From an uncultured Oscillospiraceae bacterium (GTDB lineage: Bacteria; Bacillota; Clostridia; Oscillospirales; Acutalibacteraceae): 6,680 bases of DNA. Where the stretch lies: NCBI GenBank assembly GCA_905200265.1, contig CAJKJS010000075.1, forward strand, positions 1 to 6,680, read 5' to 3'. The position numbers were made by a program, and so were the translations under genes. Shown here piece by piece: positions 1-6,116 of the stretch; positions within the stretch are counted from its first letter, which is position 1; each line of letters opens with the position of its first letter. The notes under the pieces were generated by a model that worked only from the letters and a program-made list of their open reading frames with translations, ran no database searches and was not told where the DNA came from.

Positions 1-879
1 GATCCGGTGTTCGTCCACCAGACCGGCCTGGGCGGCGGCTTTGATCATGGCGTATTCCCCGGAAACGGAGTAGGCTGCCATGGGAACATCGAACGCATCA
101 GCGCATTCCCGAATGATATCGAGGTACGAAAGGGCCGGTTTGACCATGATGATGTCGGCGCCTTCCTTTACATCCAGTTCGCATTCTTTCAGCGCTTCCC
201 GGCGATTATGAGGGTCCATCTGATAGCCTTTGCGGTCCCCAAACGAGGGGGCCGACCCGGCCGCCGAACGGAATGGTCCGTAAAAAGCCGAAGCGTATTT
301 GGCCGAATACGCCATAATCGGCACATTCGTAAAGCCGTTTTCATCCAAAGCTTCTCGAATTGCAGCTACCCGGCCATCCATCATATCGGACGGGGCGACC
401 ATATCGGCCCCGGCCTGTGCGTGGGACACAGCCGTTTTTGCAAGCAGCGGCAAGGTGGCGTCATTTTCCACCGTATCGCCGCACAAAGCGCCGCAGTGAC
501 CGTGGTCGGTGTATTCGCACAGACACACGTCGGTTACCACATAAAAATCGGGATAGGCAGCCTTAATCTTCCGGATGGCCTGCTGAATCACTCCGTTCGG
601 GTCCCAAGCCGAAGAACCCAGGGCATCTTTGTGAGCCGGAATGCCAAACAGGATGCACCGGTGTACCCCGGCCTGCCGGCATTCGGCCACGGCTTCTTCG
701 ATCGTATCCAGCCCGTAATGATACTGACCGGGCAGGGATTCGATGGGCCGTTTGCCGCTGAGAGTTTCATCGACAAACAAAGGGTAAATCAGGCTGTCAG
801 CCGAAAGCCGGGTTTCCCGGCACATACGGCGAAGAGTATCACTGCTCCGCAGGCGGCGGGGCCGGTAAATCAGTTCCAT
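1..879 (-). CDS. hemB: Delta-aminolevulinic acid dehydratase (porphobilinogen synthase), C-terminus cut by window edge
   Basis: Cytosolic enzyme that condenses two 5-aminolevulinate molecules into porphobilinogen, the pyrrole unit of all tetrapyrroles. 293 codons are visible; the family is usually about 320-330 residues, so roughly 30 C-terminal residues lie beyond the left edge. The N-terminus (MELIYRPRRLR) is typical. A CxC...C zinc-type metal site is seen at Cys119, Cys121 and Cys129 (VCLCEYTDHGHC). The two active-site lysines are Lys194 (YSAKYASAFYGPFR) and Lys247 (MVKPALSYLD), the latter being the Schiff-base lysine by family knowledge. The ATG at 877-879 has an AGGAG (889-893) 9 nt upstream. 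The start lies inside the end of cobA-hemD, giving a 41-bp overlap, so it is the last visible gene of the operon starting at hemA. The Cys-rich site suggests the zinc-dependent subtype rather than the Asp-rich magnesium subtype (inference). Confidence 0.97.
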   Translation of the reverse strand, partial: MELIYRPRRLRSSDTLRRMCRETRLSADSLIYPLFVDETLSGKRPIESLPGQYHYGLDTIEEAVAECRQAGVHRCILFGIPAHKDALGSSAWDPNGVIQQAIRKIKAAYPDFYVVTDVCLCEYTDHGHCGALCGDTVENDATLPLLAKTAVSHAQAGADMVAPSDMMDGRVAAIREALDENGFTNVPIMAYSAKYASAFYGPFRSAAGSAPSFGDRKGYQMDPHNRREALKECELDVKEGADIIMVKPALSYLDIIRECADAFDVPMAAYSVSGEYAMIKAAAQAGLVDEHRI

Positions 880-2374
880 GAGAAAGAGCTCCTTCTATCA
901 TTTTTTGAATTAAAGCGTCTAGCGTGGCTTTTTCAGCGGTCAGCGTGGAGAAACCGTGCGCTTTTGCTTCGGCTTCGGTTTGTTTTCCAATACACACTGC
1001 CGTTAGGCCCGAAAAGTCGTTGCGCCCCAGGGCACAGGCAAATCCCCGCACGGTCGAAGCGCTGGTGAAAGTGATGAGGGGATGCTGTGACAGTAGCGAG
1101 CGAACCATTTCCGCTTGGGGGCAGGTGTACCTTGTTTCGTAACAGGCAACATCGCTATAAGAAATTGTACCATGATCCAGCGCCGTTGTTAAGGCCGGAG
1201 AGCCCCATTGGGCCCGCAAAATAAGCACACGGCCTGTCGGATGTTTGTCGCACAGGGCCTGCCCTAAGTGCTCGGCGTCATATATGGGGGGAATCAAATC
1301 GGCCCGCAGCCCATGGGCTTGCAGCGCCCGGTCCGTACCTGGGCCAATGGCCGCTACTTTAATGGTGCCACCCAATGCCCTCACATCCCGGCCGGTGCGT
1401 GTGAGCATAGCAAACAGCGCTTCGACTCCGGCAGGGCTGGTGAACACCAACCATTCGTAGGAGTGAATCTCCTCTATGGCTTTTTCCATGTCGGGGCAGG
1501 GAATAAAGGGGTGTGTTTCAATGCACGGAAATTCCGTTACAGCAGCCCCCAGAGCCCGCAGCCGGTCTGATAGTGTACCGGCCCGCTCTTTGGGGCGGGT
1601 GACAATGACCGATTGTCCTTTTAACGGTAAGTGATCAAACCAGTCAAAGCGGGTATGGTATTGGCAGACATCGCCCACCACAATGACAGCCGGGCTTTGA
1701 ATCTGCTCGTTCTGAGCTTTGGCGGGCAGCGTGCCGACCGTAGCCAGCACGGTACGCTGAGCTGGCGTGGTGCCTTTTTCCACAATAGCCGCCGGTGTTT
1801 CCGGGTCCATGCCGGCTTTTAGCAGTCCTGCGCAAATTTGCGGTAAGGCGGTGACCCCCATTAAAAAGACCAGCGTTCCATGACAGGCTACCAGTGAAGC
1901 AAACGGAATCGAAAGTGGTTTCCCGGCCCGCTGGTGGCCGGTGATAATGTGCACGGAGGAGCAGTGGTCCCGGTGCGTGACGGGTATCCCGCCGTAAGCG
2001 GGTACCGCAATGGCCGACGTAATACCGGGAATTTCCTGAAACGGCACGTTTTGTTCCGCCAGCTTTTCCAGTTCTTCACCACCGCGGCCGAACAGGAACG
2101 GGTCGCCACCTTTCAGGCGTACGACTGTTTTGCCTTCCAGCGCTTTTTGTAGCAGAATTTCGTTAATTTCCGGTTGTGGTACGGTGTGGTGAGAGGCTTC
2201 TTTGCCCACATTGATACGTTCGGCACCATCGGGGATCATATGAAGAATGGCCGGGCTGACCAGCCGGTCATATACAACGACATCGGCGGATTCAATGGCT
2301 TTTTTTCCCTTTAGTGTCAGCAGATCCGGGTCCCCTGGACCCGCTCCTACTAAAATAACGGTTCCTTGTTTCAT
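839..2374 (-). CDS. cobA-hemD: Fused uroporphyrinogen-III C-methyltransferase / uroporphyrinogen-III synthase
   Basis: Two-domain protein of 511 residues. Residues 1 to about 245 are the SAM-dependent methyltransferase (SUMT) that methylates uroporphyrinogen III at C2 and C7 to give precorrin-2. Its motifs are VGAGPGDPDLLTLKG (9-23), VRLKGGDPFLFGRGGEE (85-101), PGITSA (116-121) and GIPVTHR (129-135). Residues about 252-495 are uroporphyrinogen-III synthase, which closes and inverts ring D of hydroxymethylbilane. It shows the weak motifs typical of HemD: VIVTRPKE (256-263), WLVFTSPAGVEALF (308-321), AAIGPGT (341-347), TFTSASTVRGF (435-445) and CIGKQTEAEA (461-470). The enzyme order in the pathway is C-domain then N-domain, so the fusion would pass uroporphyrinogen III straight toward corrin and sirohaem. 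The start is fixed by AGGAGG (2383-2388) 8 nt upstream, and the ATG overlaps the hemC stop as ATGA. A proline-rich tail (DLPAPPPAEQ) lies within the hemB overlap. Such fusions are known in Firmicutes. Confidence 0.96.
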   Translation of the reverse strand: MKQGTVILVGAGPGDPDLLTLKGKKAIESADVVVYDRLVSPAILHMIPDGAERINVGKEASHHTVPQPEINEILLQKALEGKTVVRLKGGDPFLFGRGGEELEKLAEQNVPFQEIPGITSAIAVPAYGGIPVTHRDHCSSVHIITGHQRAGKPLSIPFASLVACHGTLVFLMGVTALPQICAGLLKAGMDPETPAAIVEKGTTPAQRTVLATVGTLPAKAQNEQIQSPAVIVVGDVCQYHTRFDWFDHLPLKGQSVIVTRPKERAGTLSDRLRALGAAVTEFPCIETHPFIPCPDMEKAIEEIHSYEWLVFTSPAGVEALFAMLTRTGRDVRALGGTIKVAAIGPGTDRALQAHGLRADLIPPIYDAEHLGQALCDKHPTGRVLILRAQWGSPALTTALDHGTISYSDVACYETRYTCPQAEMVRSLLSQHPLITFTSASTVRGFACALGRNDFSGLTAVCIGKQTEAEAKAHGFSTLTAEKATLDALIQKMIEGALSHGTDLPAPPPAEQ

Positions 2375-3249
2375 GCATACCGCCTCCTCATCGTCTCGGC
2401 CAGCGTTTTACCCAGCTCTTCCTTTTCCTGCCGCGGGCCGGTCATGGTATCGATAAAATATTGTTCCGAAGCAGTCACATACAACCCTCGTAAGGTTAAG
2501 GTGTCGCCGGCTATGGTGGCGTATGCCGCCACCGGGGACGAACAGCCGCCGTCCAGCGTGCGTACAAACGCCCGTTCCGCCAGCAAACAGTCGCGGCCAT
2601 CGGCGTCGTCAAACAGCTTCAAACAGGCCGTATCCACTCCGGCGCGGGCCTGCACGGCCAAAATGGCCTGCCCGGCAGCAGGCAGAATTTCATCGGGTTC
2701 AAAATAACGGCTAATCCGCTCGGTTAGCCCCAGCCGTTTGAGACCGGCGCCTGCTAACACCAGGGCGGAAAACTCGCCGTCATCCAGTTTGCGCAGCCGG
2801 GTGAGCACATTTCCTCGTATGGGGGCAATGGTGGCGTTGGGGAACAGGGTGCGCAGCTGCAGCTGGCGCCGCTTAGACGAACAACCAATGGGTTTTGACA
2901 AATCCAGTTCCGAAATGCCTTGTGGCAAAACCAGTACATCCCGTGGATCATCCCGCTTCGAGAACGCTACCAGGGGCAGCCGCGGATCAATTTCCATGGG
3001 CAAATCCTTGCTGCTATGTACGGTCATATCGACGCGGCCTTCCAAAAGAGCGGTGTCCAGCTCTTTCACAAACAGTCCTTTACCGCCAATCTGGTCCAGT
3101 GTACGGTCCAAAATTTTGTCGCCGGTGGTTTTCATGGTGACAAGTTCCGTTTCCACCGTAGGATCGCATGCCGCAATGGCACGCATAACGATTTCGGATT
3201 GGATCACGGCCAGGCGGCTTTCCCGGCTGCCAATTCTGATTGTTTTCAT
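2371..3249 (-). CDS. hemC: Hydroxymethylbilane synthase (porphobilinogen deaminase)
   Basis: Cytosolic enzyme that polymerises four porphobilinogen units into linear hydroxymethylbilane, the substrate of the HemD domain encoded next. The length of 292 residues is close to the usual 300-315. Family marks are the N-terminal RIGSRESRLA (5-14), the catalytic aspartate Asp82 in HSSKDLP, the arginine-rich substrate and cofactor loop IGCSSKRRQ (121-129), RGNVLTRLRKL (145-155), and Cys236 in LDGGCSSPVAA, the residue that carries the dipyrromethane cofactor by thioether linkage. The cofactor loop has Cys123 where many homologues have threonine. The start is supported by GGAGG (3257-3261) 7 nt upstream. 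The ATG overlaps the stop of the upstream dehydrogenase gene by 4 bp (ATGA), and its own stop overlaps the cobA-hemD start in the same way, which points to translational coupling. The last arginine codons (AGG AGG) double as the ribosome site of the next gene. Confidence 0.97.
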   Translation of the reverse strand: MKTIRIGSRESRLAVIQSEIVMRAIAACDPTVETELVTMKTTGDKILDRTLDQIGGKGLFVKELDTALLEGRVDMTVHSSKDLPMEIDPRLPLVAFSKRDDPRDVLVLPQGISELDLSKPIGCSSKRRQLQLRTLFPNATIAPIRGNVLTRLRKLDDGEFSALVLAGAGLKRLGLTERISRYFEPDEILPAAGQAILAVQARAGVDTACLKLFDDADGRDCLLAERAFVRTLDGGCSSPVAAYATIAGDTLTLRGLYVTASEQYFIDTMTGPRQEKEELGKTLAETMRRRYA

Positions 3250-3695
3250 GGTAATGCCTCCAATACCTCACGAATCGCCTGGGCGGCGCGGGCCGTTTTT
3301 CGGTGTTCGTCCCCGCGGGATACCACCCCGGCTACAAGGCCGTTTCCGGCGCAGATTGCGGGGAAAAAGAACGTGCTTTCTTCCCGGCAGTCGGCTACAC
3401 TGACAAAAATGCCGGCTTTTGTCGCTTCCTGTCCGACAGCGCGATTTACATCCCGCTGGTTTGTAGCGGCCACTGCCAAAAACGCTCCCTGCAAATCACC
3501 GGGCCGGTAAGCGCGGCGCAGCCAGGTAATCCCCGGCGGGACTTCCTGACACTCGGGCGCAATCAAAATAACCTCAGCCCCAAAGGAAAGCAGTACGTTA
3601 GCCCGGCGCAGAGCAATGGGTCCCCCGCCGATAATGACGACTTTTTTTCCATGTAAGTCGAGAAAGAGGGGAAAGCGGTAGTCTTGCAAATCCAT
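3246..3695 (-). CDS. sirC: Precorrin-2 dehydrogenase (SirC / Met8 / CysG N-domain type), short form
   Basis: Predicted NAD-dependent oxidation of precorrin-2 to sirohydrochlorin, the branch intermediate for sirohaem and anaerobic cobalamin synthesis. It has 149 residues. The Rossmann nucleotide-binding motif is IIGGGPIALRRA (21-32). The active-site region is SVADCREESTFFFPA (99-113), where Asp102 aligns with the catalytic aspartate of CysG (NVVDA) and yeast Met8p. A final segment (EHRKTARAAQAIREVLE) matches the family's 'LAR.IREKLE' helix. Compared with SirC and the CysG N-terminal module (about 200 residues), the C-terminal helical domain of about 50 residues is missing; the stop overlaps the hemC start, so the end is natural in this sequence. 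The start has GGGAGGG (3703-3709) 7 nt upstream and lies 23 bp after hemA. The missing domain makes separate chelatase activity unlikely (inference). The symbol is by similarity only. Confidence 0.88.
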   Translation of the reverse strand: MDLQDYRFPLFLDLHGKKVVIIGGGPIALRRANVLLSFGAEVILIAPECQEVPPGITWLRRAYRPGDLQGAFLAVAATNQRDVNRAVGQEATKAGIFVSVADCREESTFFFPAICAGNGLVAGVVSRGDEHRKTARAAQAIREVLEALP

Positions 3696-3718
3696 ATAGA
3701 GACCCTCCCTTATTCCCT

Positions 3719-4918
3719 TTATGAAATGACCGGACGGCCGGTGGTATGCAGGCGAATTTTGCTTTCACATTTTGTGAGATTCTCTGATGTGATTCGGTCA
3801 GCCAGCCCGGAAACCAGCAGATCAACGGTTTTATCCACCGCAATTTCCACGACTTCGGACGCAGACAGGTCCCCGGCCAGCTCTTGTTGAGTGAAAAGCC
3901 GTTCCATAAGGGCCTGCTTTAAACTATCCACCGAAGACATGCATTCTTTATAATGCAGCCAGCGGTAGAAGTTTTCCTTTTGCGTTTCCAAAATGGCGGT
4001 TACCTCTGGCGGGATAGAACGATGCTGGGAAAAGTCCCCCAAGTCATCAATGTTAAAAAGGGTAACCCCCGGCAGAGCACCTACTTCCGGCTGAATATCC
4101 CGGGGAATGGCCAAATCAACCACCGTACCAGGCGGCGACGGTAGCGCATAAAACGGCTCGGTTGTCACCGTATAATGGGGGCTGGTGGTAGCCGAAAGCA
4201 GAATGTCACATTGATTCATATGCAAAAAACGCTCGTCATACGGCACCACGCCACAGCCAGGCGGCACAATGGTTTCCCCGTGGTGGTACGTACGCAAGGT
4301 GACGGTTACCTGGCAGCCTTCCTGATAGAGAAGAGAAGCGGACAGTCGTCCCATTTCACCGTTCCCGATAACTAAGGCTTTTTTGCCTGTGAGAGGACCA
4401 TTTTTTTGTTTTAGTAGATCCACCGCAGCGCGGGCAGCCGAAGCCGGTACTGCCGTCAGATGCACTTTGGTGCGCACCTCTTTGCCGGCCGCAATGGCTG
4501 AACGAAACAGAGTTTCTAGAAAACCGTCGGTGGTGCCGGCTTCCCGTGCCAGAGTGATGGCGCCTTTTACCTGGGCTAGAATTTGATCTTCACCCCAAAT
4601 GCGGGAACGAAGACCGGCCGCCACTTCCATGACATGTTGCACAGCCTCATCATTCGATAGGGTGACAAAAGCTGTCTGATAAGGGGCATAGGGAACCTTT
4701 GCTGCTTCACACAAAAGTTTGCCCGGGTCTGTTTCCTCCTCGCAGGTCACATACAGTTCCGTACGGTTGCAGGTAGAAAGCAGCACGCACCCAGAAATAG
4801 CGGGAAAAGAAAGAATTCGGCGTACCAGTTCGCCGGTTTGTGCTTTGGTAAACGAAAGCCTTTCACGCAGACTGATAGGTACTAAGCTGTGTTCCAGACC
4901 TGACAGAAAAAGATTCAC
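3719..4918 (-). CDS. hemA: Glutamyl-tRNA reductase, first gene of the tetrapyrrole operon
   Basis: NADPH-dependent reduction of glutamyl-tRNA(Glu) to glutamate-1-semialdehyde, the committed step of C5-pathway tetrapyrrole synthesis. From the GTG at 4916-4918 it has 399 residues. The catalytic cysteine is in LSTCNRTELY at Cys50, the same number as in E. coli. A conserved histidine is His95 (EAVQHVMEVAAGL). The signature GLRSRIWGEDQILAQVK (102-118) has Arg104 where homologues usually have Asp. The nucleotide-binding loop is VIGNGEMG (183-190). VDLAIPRDIQPEV (267-279) and the helical C-terminal dimerisation region follow. The reading frame stays open upstream to 5128, but that part encodes terminator and riboswitch sequence, so the far ATG is not a credible start. 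The chosen GTG is 13 nt from AGGAG (4932-4936). A GTG at 4928-4930 is only 1 nt away, and an ATT at 4922-4924 has an ideal 7-nt spacing. Confidence 0.95.
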   Translation of the reverse strand: MNLFLSGLEHSLVPISLRERLSFTKAQTGELVRRILSFPAISGCVLLSTCNRTELYVTCEEETDPGKLLCEAAKVPYAPYQTAFVTLSNDEAVQHVMEVAAGLRSRIWGEDQILAQVKGAITLAREAGTTDGFLETLFRSAIAAGKEVRTKVHLTAVPASAARAAVDLLKQKNGPLTGKKALVIGNGEMGRLSASLLYQEGCQVTVTLRTYHHGETIVPPGCGVVPYDERFLHMNQCDILLSATTSPHYTVTTEPFYALPSPPGTVVDLAIPRDIQPEVGALPGVTLFNIDDLGDFSQHRSIPPEVTAILETQKENFYRWLHYKECMSSVDSLKQALMERLFTQQELAGDLSASEVVEIAVDKTVDLLVSGLADRITSENLTKCESKIRLHTTGRPVIS

Positions 4919-4931
4919 GAAAATGGTCACG

Positions 4932-4936
4932 CTCCT
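4932..4936 (-). promoter_or_regulatory. Ribosome binding site of hemA that makes the start ambiguous
   Basis: AGGAG on the minus strand is the only good Shine-Dalgarno match upstream of hemA. In-frame start candidates downstream are GTG (1 nt away, too close), ATT (7 nt, ideal distance but a rare start codon) and GTG (13 nt, long). An out-of-frame ATG overlaps the site. The third option aligns best with other HemA N-termini. Confidence 0.6.
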
Positions 4937-4995
4937 GCATGGAAAATCAGAAAAGGACAAAAGCCTTTTGCTAGGAAAAAGGGAAAAAGTCCTAT

Positions 4996-5025
4996 AAAAA
5001 AGGCGGCAGCCGATTGGACTGCCGC
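4996..5025 (-). terminator. Rho-independent terminator in the hemA leader (riboswitch expression platform)
   Basis: On the minus strand GCGGCAG (5019-5025) pairs with CTGCCGC (5003-5009) around a 9-nt loop, followed after one C by six U (4996-5001). It lies between the cobalamin aptamer and the hemA start, so it is the likely switch: cobalamin bound means early termination, no cobalamin means read-through (standard mechanism for this class, inferred here). Confidence 0.85.
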
Positions 5026-5030
5026 AGCCG

Positions 5031-5074
5031 TTTTTGCGCACAAAAAACTTTTCCGTGCCGGTGATCGCCGGTAC
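5031..5074 (-). promoter_or_regulatory. Linker hairpins between hemA riboswitch aptamer and terminator
   Basis: Two small inverted repeats occupy the linker on the minus strand. The first, at 5055-5074, has CCGG arms around CGATCA, extended by GT/AC. The second, at 5031-5046, has UUUUUG and CAAAAA arms around a 4-nt loop and lies 5 nt before the terminator stem. They may be the downstream hairpin that contacts the aptamer and/or the antiterminator, but I cannot assign these roles without folding. Confidence 0.4.
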
Positions 5075-5086
5075 AGAAAACATTCG

Positions 5087-5270
5087 CGGTGAGCAGGTCT
5101 CCTGACTTTGCGTTTCACCGGTCCGCACACAGCCTTCTCAGAACCATACGTCCAATGACTGGCTTTCGCCACGTGTGCGGCCTCCACACATACAGTGGCG
5201 GCACCGTTCCGGATTTACACCGGATTTCCTATTCTCTGCTGCGTCTGAAACGATAGCAGCAGCACTCCCG
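5087..5270 (-). promoter_or_regulatory. Cobalamin (B12) riboswitch aptamer ahead of hemA
   Basis: Minus-strand RNA with the conserved core of the cobalamin riboswitch family: GGAAATCCGGTG, then AAATCCGG and GCCGCCACTGTA (about 5193-5229), and the B12 box AGTCAGGAGACCTGC (5093-5107). A closing stem can form between CGGGAG (5265-5270) and CTCACCG (5087-5093) with one bulged A. A side stem GCTGCTGC/GCAGCAG is visible near the 5' end. It begins about 8 nt after the predicted transcription start and is followed by a terminator, the usual layout for transcriptional OFF control by adenosylcobalamin. It controls the whole hemA-hemB operon unless internal promoters exist; I saw none. Confidence 0.95.
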
Positions 5271-5284
5271 TTTTCTATGGTTCG

Positions 5285-5313
5285 ATTATAGCAACACACG
5301 TACAGTTTGTCAA
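5285..5313 (-). promoter_or_regulatory. Sigma-A type promoter of the hemA operon
   Basis: On the minus strand TTGACA (5308-5313), a 17-nt spacer and TATAAT (5285-5290): a full consensus match in both boxes. The expected transcription start is near 5278, just before the riboswitch, giving an untranslated leader of about 360 nt. The perfect boxes suggest strong initiation, with control left to the riboswitch (inference). Confidence 0.9.
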
Positions 5314-5326
5314 TGAAGTTGCCAGT

Positions 5327-5344
5327 GACAAAGAATGTTTTGTC
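5327..5344. repeat. Inverted repeat between the divergent promoters
   Basis: GACAAA and TTTGTC arms of 6 bp around a 6-nt spacer (GAATGT). It lies 13 bp upstream of the hemA -35 box and 53 bp upstream of the cbiC -35 box. Size and position would suit a protein operator, but a 6-bp repeat can arise by chance in AT-rich DNA. Confidence 0.3.
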
Positions 5345-5397
5345 GAAAGGGGTATGAAATAAAGTTTTTCTTCTTTTTCTCGCTTATCGTTCGCCCG

Positions 5398-5426
5398 TTG
5401 ACAAAAAAGGGGTGTATGCCTACAAT
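5398..5426 (+). promoter_or_regulatory. Sigma-A type promoter of cbiC
   Basis: TTGACA (5398-5403), a 17-nt spacer and TACAAT (5421-5426), one mismatch to consensus in total. The expected start is near 5433, leaving a leader of about 60 nt before cbiC, too short for a cobalamin riboswitch. It is divergent from the hemA promoter, with 84 bp between the two -35 boxes. Confidence 0.85.
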
Positions 5427-5442
5427 GAAGGGGAACAAAAGA

Positions 5443-5492
5443 AGAGCCGTGCCCAAAAGCGCCGGCATTCTGACAGAGAGGAGCACGGTTTT
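5443..5492 (+). promoter_or_regulatory. Leader hairpin directly abutting the cbiC start codon
   Basis: AGAGCCGTGC (5443-5452) can pair with GCACGGTTTT (5483-5492) in a 10-pair stem (two G-U pairs) whose last base touches the ATG at 5493. The 30-nt loop carries the Shine-Dalgarno sequence GAGAGGAG (5476-5483), whose final G is in the stem. It could expose or partly hide the ribosome site. The pairing is seen in the sequence; any function is inference. Confidence 0.45.
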
Positions 5493-6116
5493 ATGATGGA
5501 ACAAATAAAACCTATGGACATTGAAAAACGCAGCTTTGCGATTATTACAGAACTGTTGGGAGATCGGGTGTTGGACCCGGAAAATGAGCTGGTTATCAAA
5601 AGAGTGATTCACACGTCGGCCGATTTTGATTATGCCGATACGCTTACATTTTCTCCCCATGCCGTACAAAAAGGAATTGAAGCCTTAAAGGCGGGTTGCG
5701 ATATTGTGACCGACACACAAATGGCCAAAGCCGGCATCAATAAAAAAATTCTCGCGCAGCTTGGCGGGGAAGTTCATTGCTTTATGTCCGACCCGGATGT
5801 GGAAAAGGAAGCGAAAGCCCGTGGAGTCACCAGGGCCATTGTTTCCATGGAACGGACTTCACAGCTGCAAAAACCGTGTATCTTTGCGATTGGCAATGCG
5901 CCTACGGCACTGTTTTCTCTTCATGAACAAATCGAAAAAGGCAAAATAAACCCGGCCTTGATTATCGGCGTGCCGGTGGGGTTTGTCAACGTCATCGAAA
6001 GTAAAGAGCTGATTATGAATGGGCTATCGCCTTATATTGTAGCAAGAGGCCGCAAGGGGGGCAGCAACGTTGCCGCCGCCATTTGTAATGCGCTGCTGTA
6101 TCAAATCAGACGGTAA
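5493..6116 (+). CDS. cbiC: Cobalt-precorrin-8 / precorrin-8X methylmutase
   Basis: Moves the methyl group from C11 to C12 of (cobalt-)precorrin-8 to give (cobalt-)cobyrinate (hydrogenobyrinate in the aerobic route), a late step in corrin ring formation. 207 residues, normal for CbiC/CobH (about 200-215). Conserved marks are IKRVIHTSADFDYA (35-48), in which His40 corresponds to the catalytic histidine of CobH; CDIVTDTQMAKAGI (69-82); GNAPTAL (134-140); IIGVPVGFVN (157-166); and the C-terminal GRKGGSNVAAAICNALL (186-202). The start is the first of two adjacent ATG codons, 9 nt after AGGAG; the second ATG (5496) is equally possible. An in-frame ATG at 5412 lies between the promoter boxes and is discarded. 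The gene stands alone: divergent from hemA, and separated from cbiM by a new promoter and riboswitch. Which oxygen-dependent or anaerobic route it serves is not shown by CbiC itself; the linked cbiM and sirC-like genes favour the anaerobic route. Confidence 0.96.
   Translation: MMEQIKPMDIEKRSFAIITELLGDRVLDPENELVIKRVIHTSADFDYADTLTFSPHAVQKGIEALKAGCDIVTDTQMAKAGINKKILAQLGGEVHCFMSDPDVEKEAKARGVTRAIVSMERTSQLQKPCIFAIGNAPTALFSLHEQIEKGKINPALIIGVPVGFVNVIESKELIMNGLSPYIVARGRKGGSNVAAAICNALLYQIRR

Noticed and set aside
7..1068. 353-codon open frame on the plus strand
   Set aside because: It lies antisense to hemB and the end of cobA-hemD, both with clear family motifs. Its protein is not recognisable and has no good ribosome site; it is a shadow of the GC-rich codon pattern.
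2738..3403. 221-codon plus-strand frame and other frames opposite hemC and sirC
   Set aside because: Both are antisense to well-supported genes, and their products show no family motifs.
5003..5035. Terminator hairpin followed by TTTTT also in the plus direction
   Set aside because: The U-run is four bases away from the stem and no plus-strand gene ends near it, so I annotate only the minus-strand terminator.
4919..5128. Upstream extension of the hemA frame to an ATG at 5126-5128, giving a 469-residue protein
   Set aside because: The extension translates the terminator and the B12 box of the riboswitch, has no HemA similarity, and would move the catalytic cysteine far from its normal position 50.
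5412..5492. In-frame ATG at 5412 as the cbiC start
   Set aside because: It lies between the -35 and -10 boxes of the predicted promoter and lacks a ribosome site. The ATG at 5493 has one, and gives the usual length.
5310..5669. 119-codon open frame on the minus strand opposite the cbiC start region
   Set aside because: It overlaps both divergent promoters and the cbiC coding region. The product is not recognisable.
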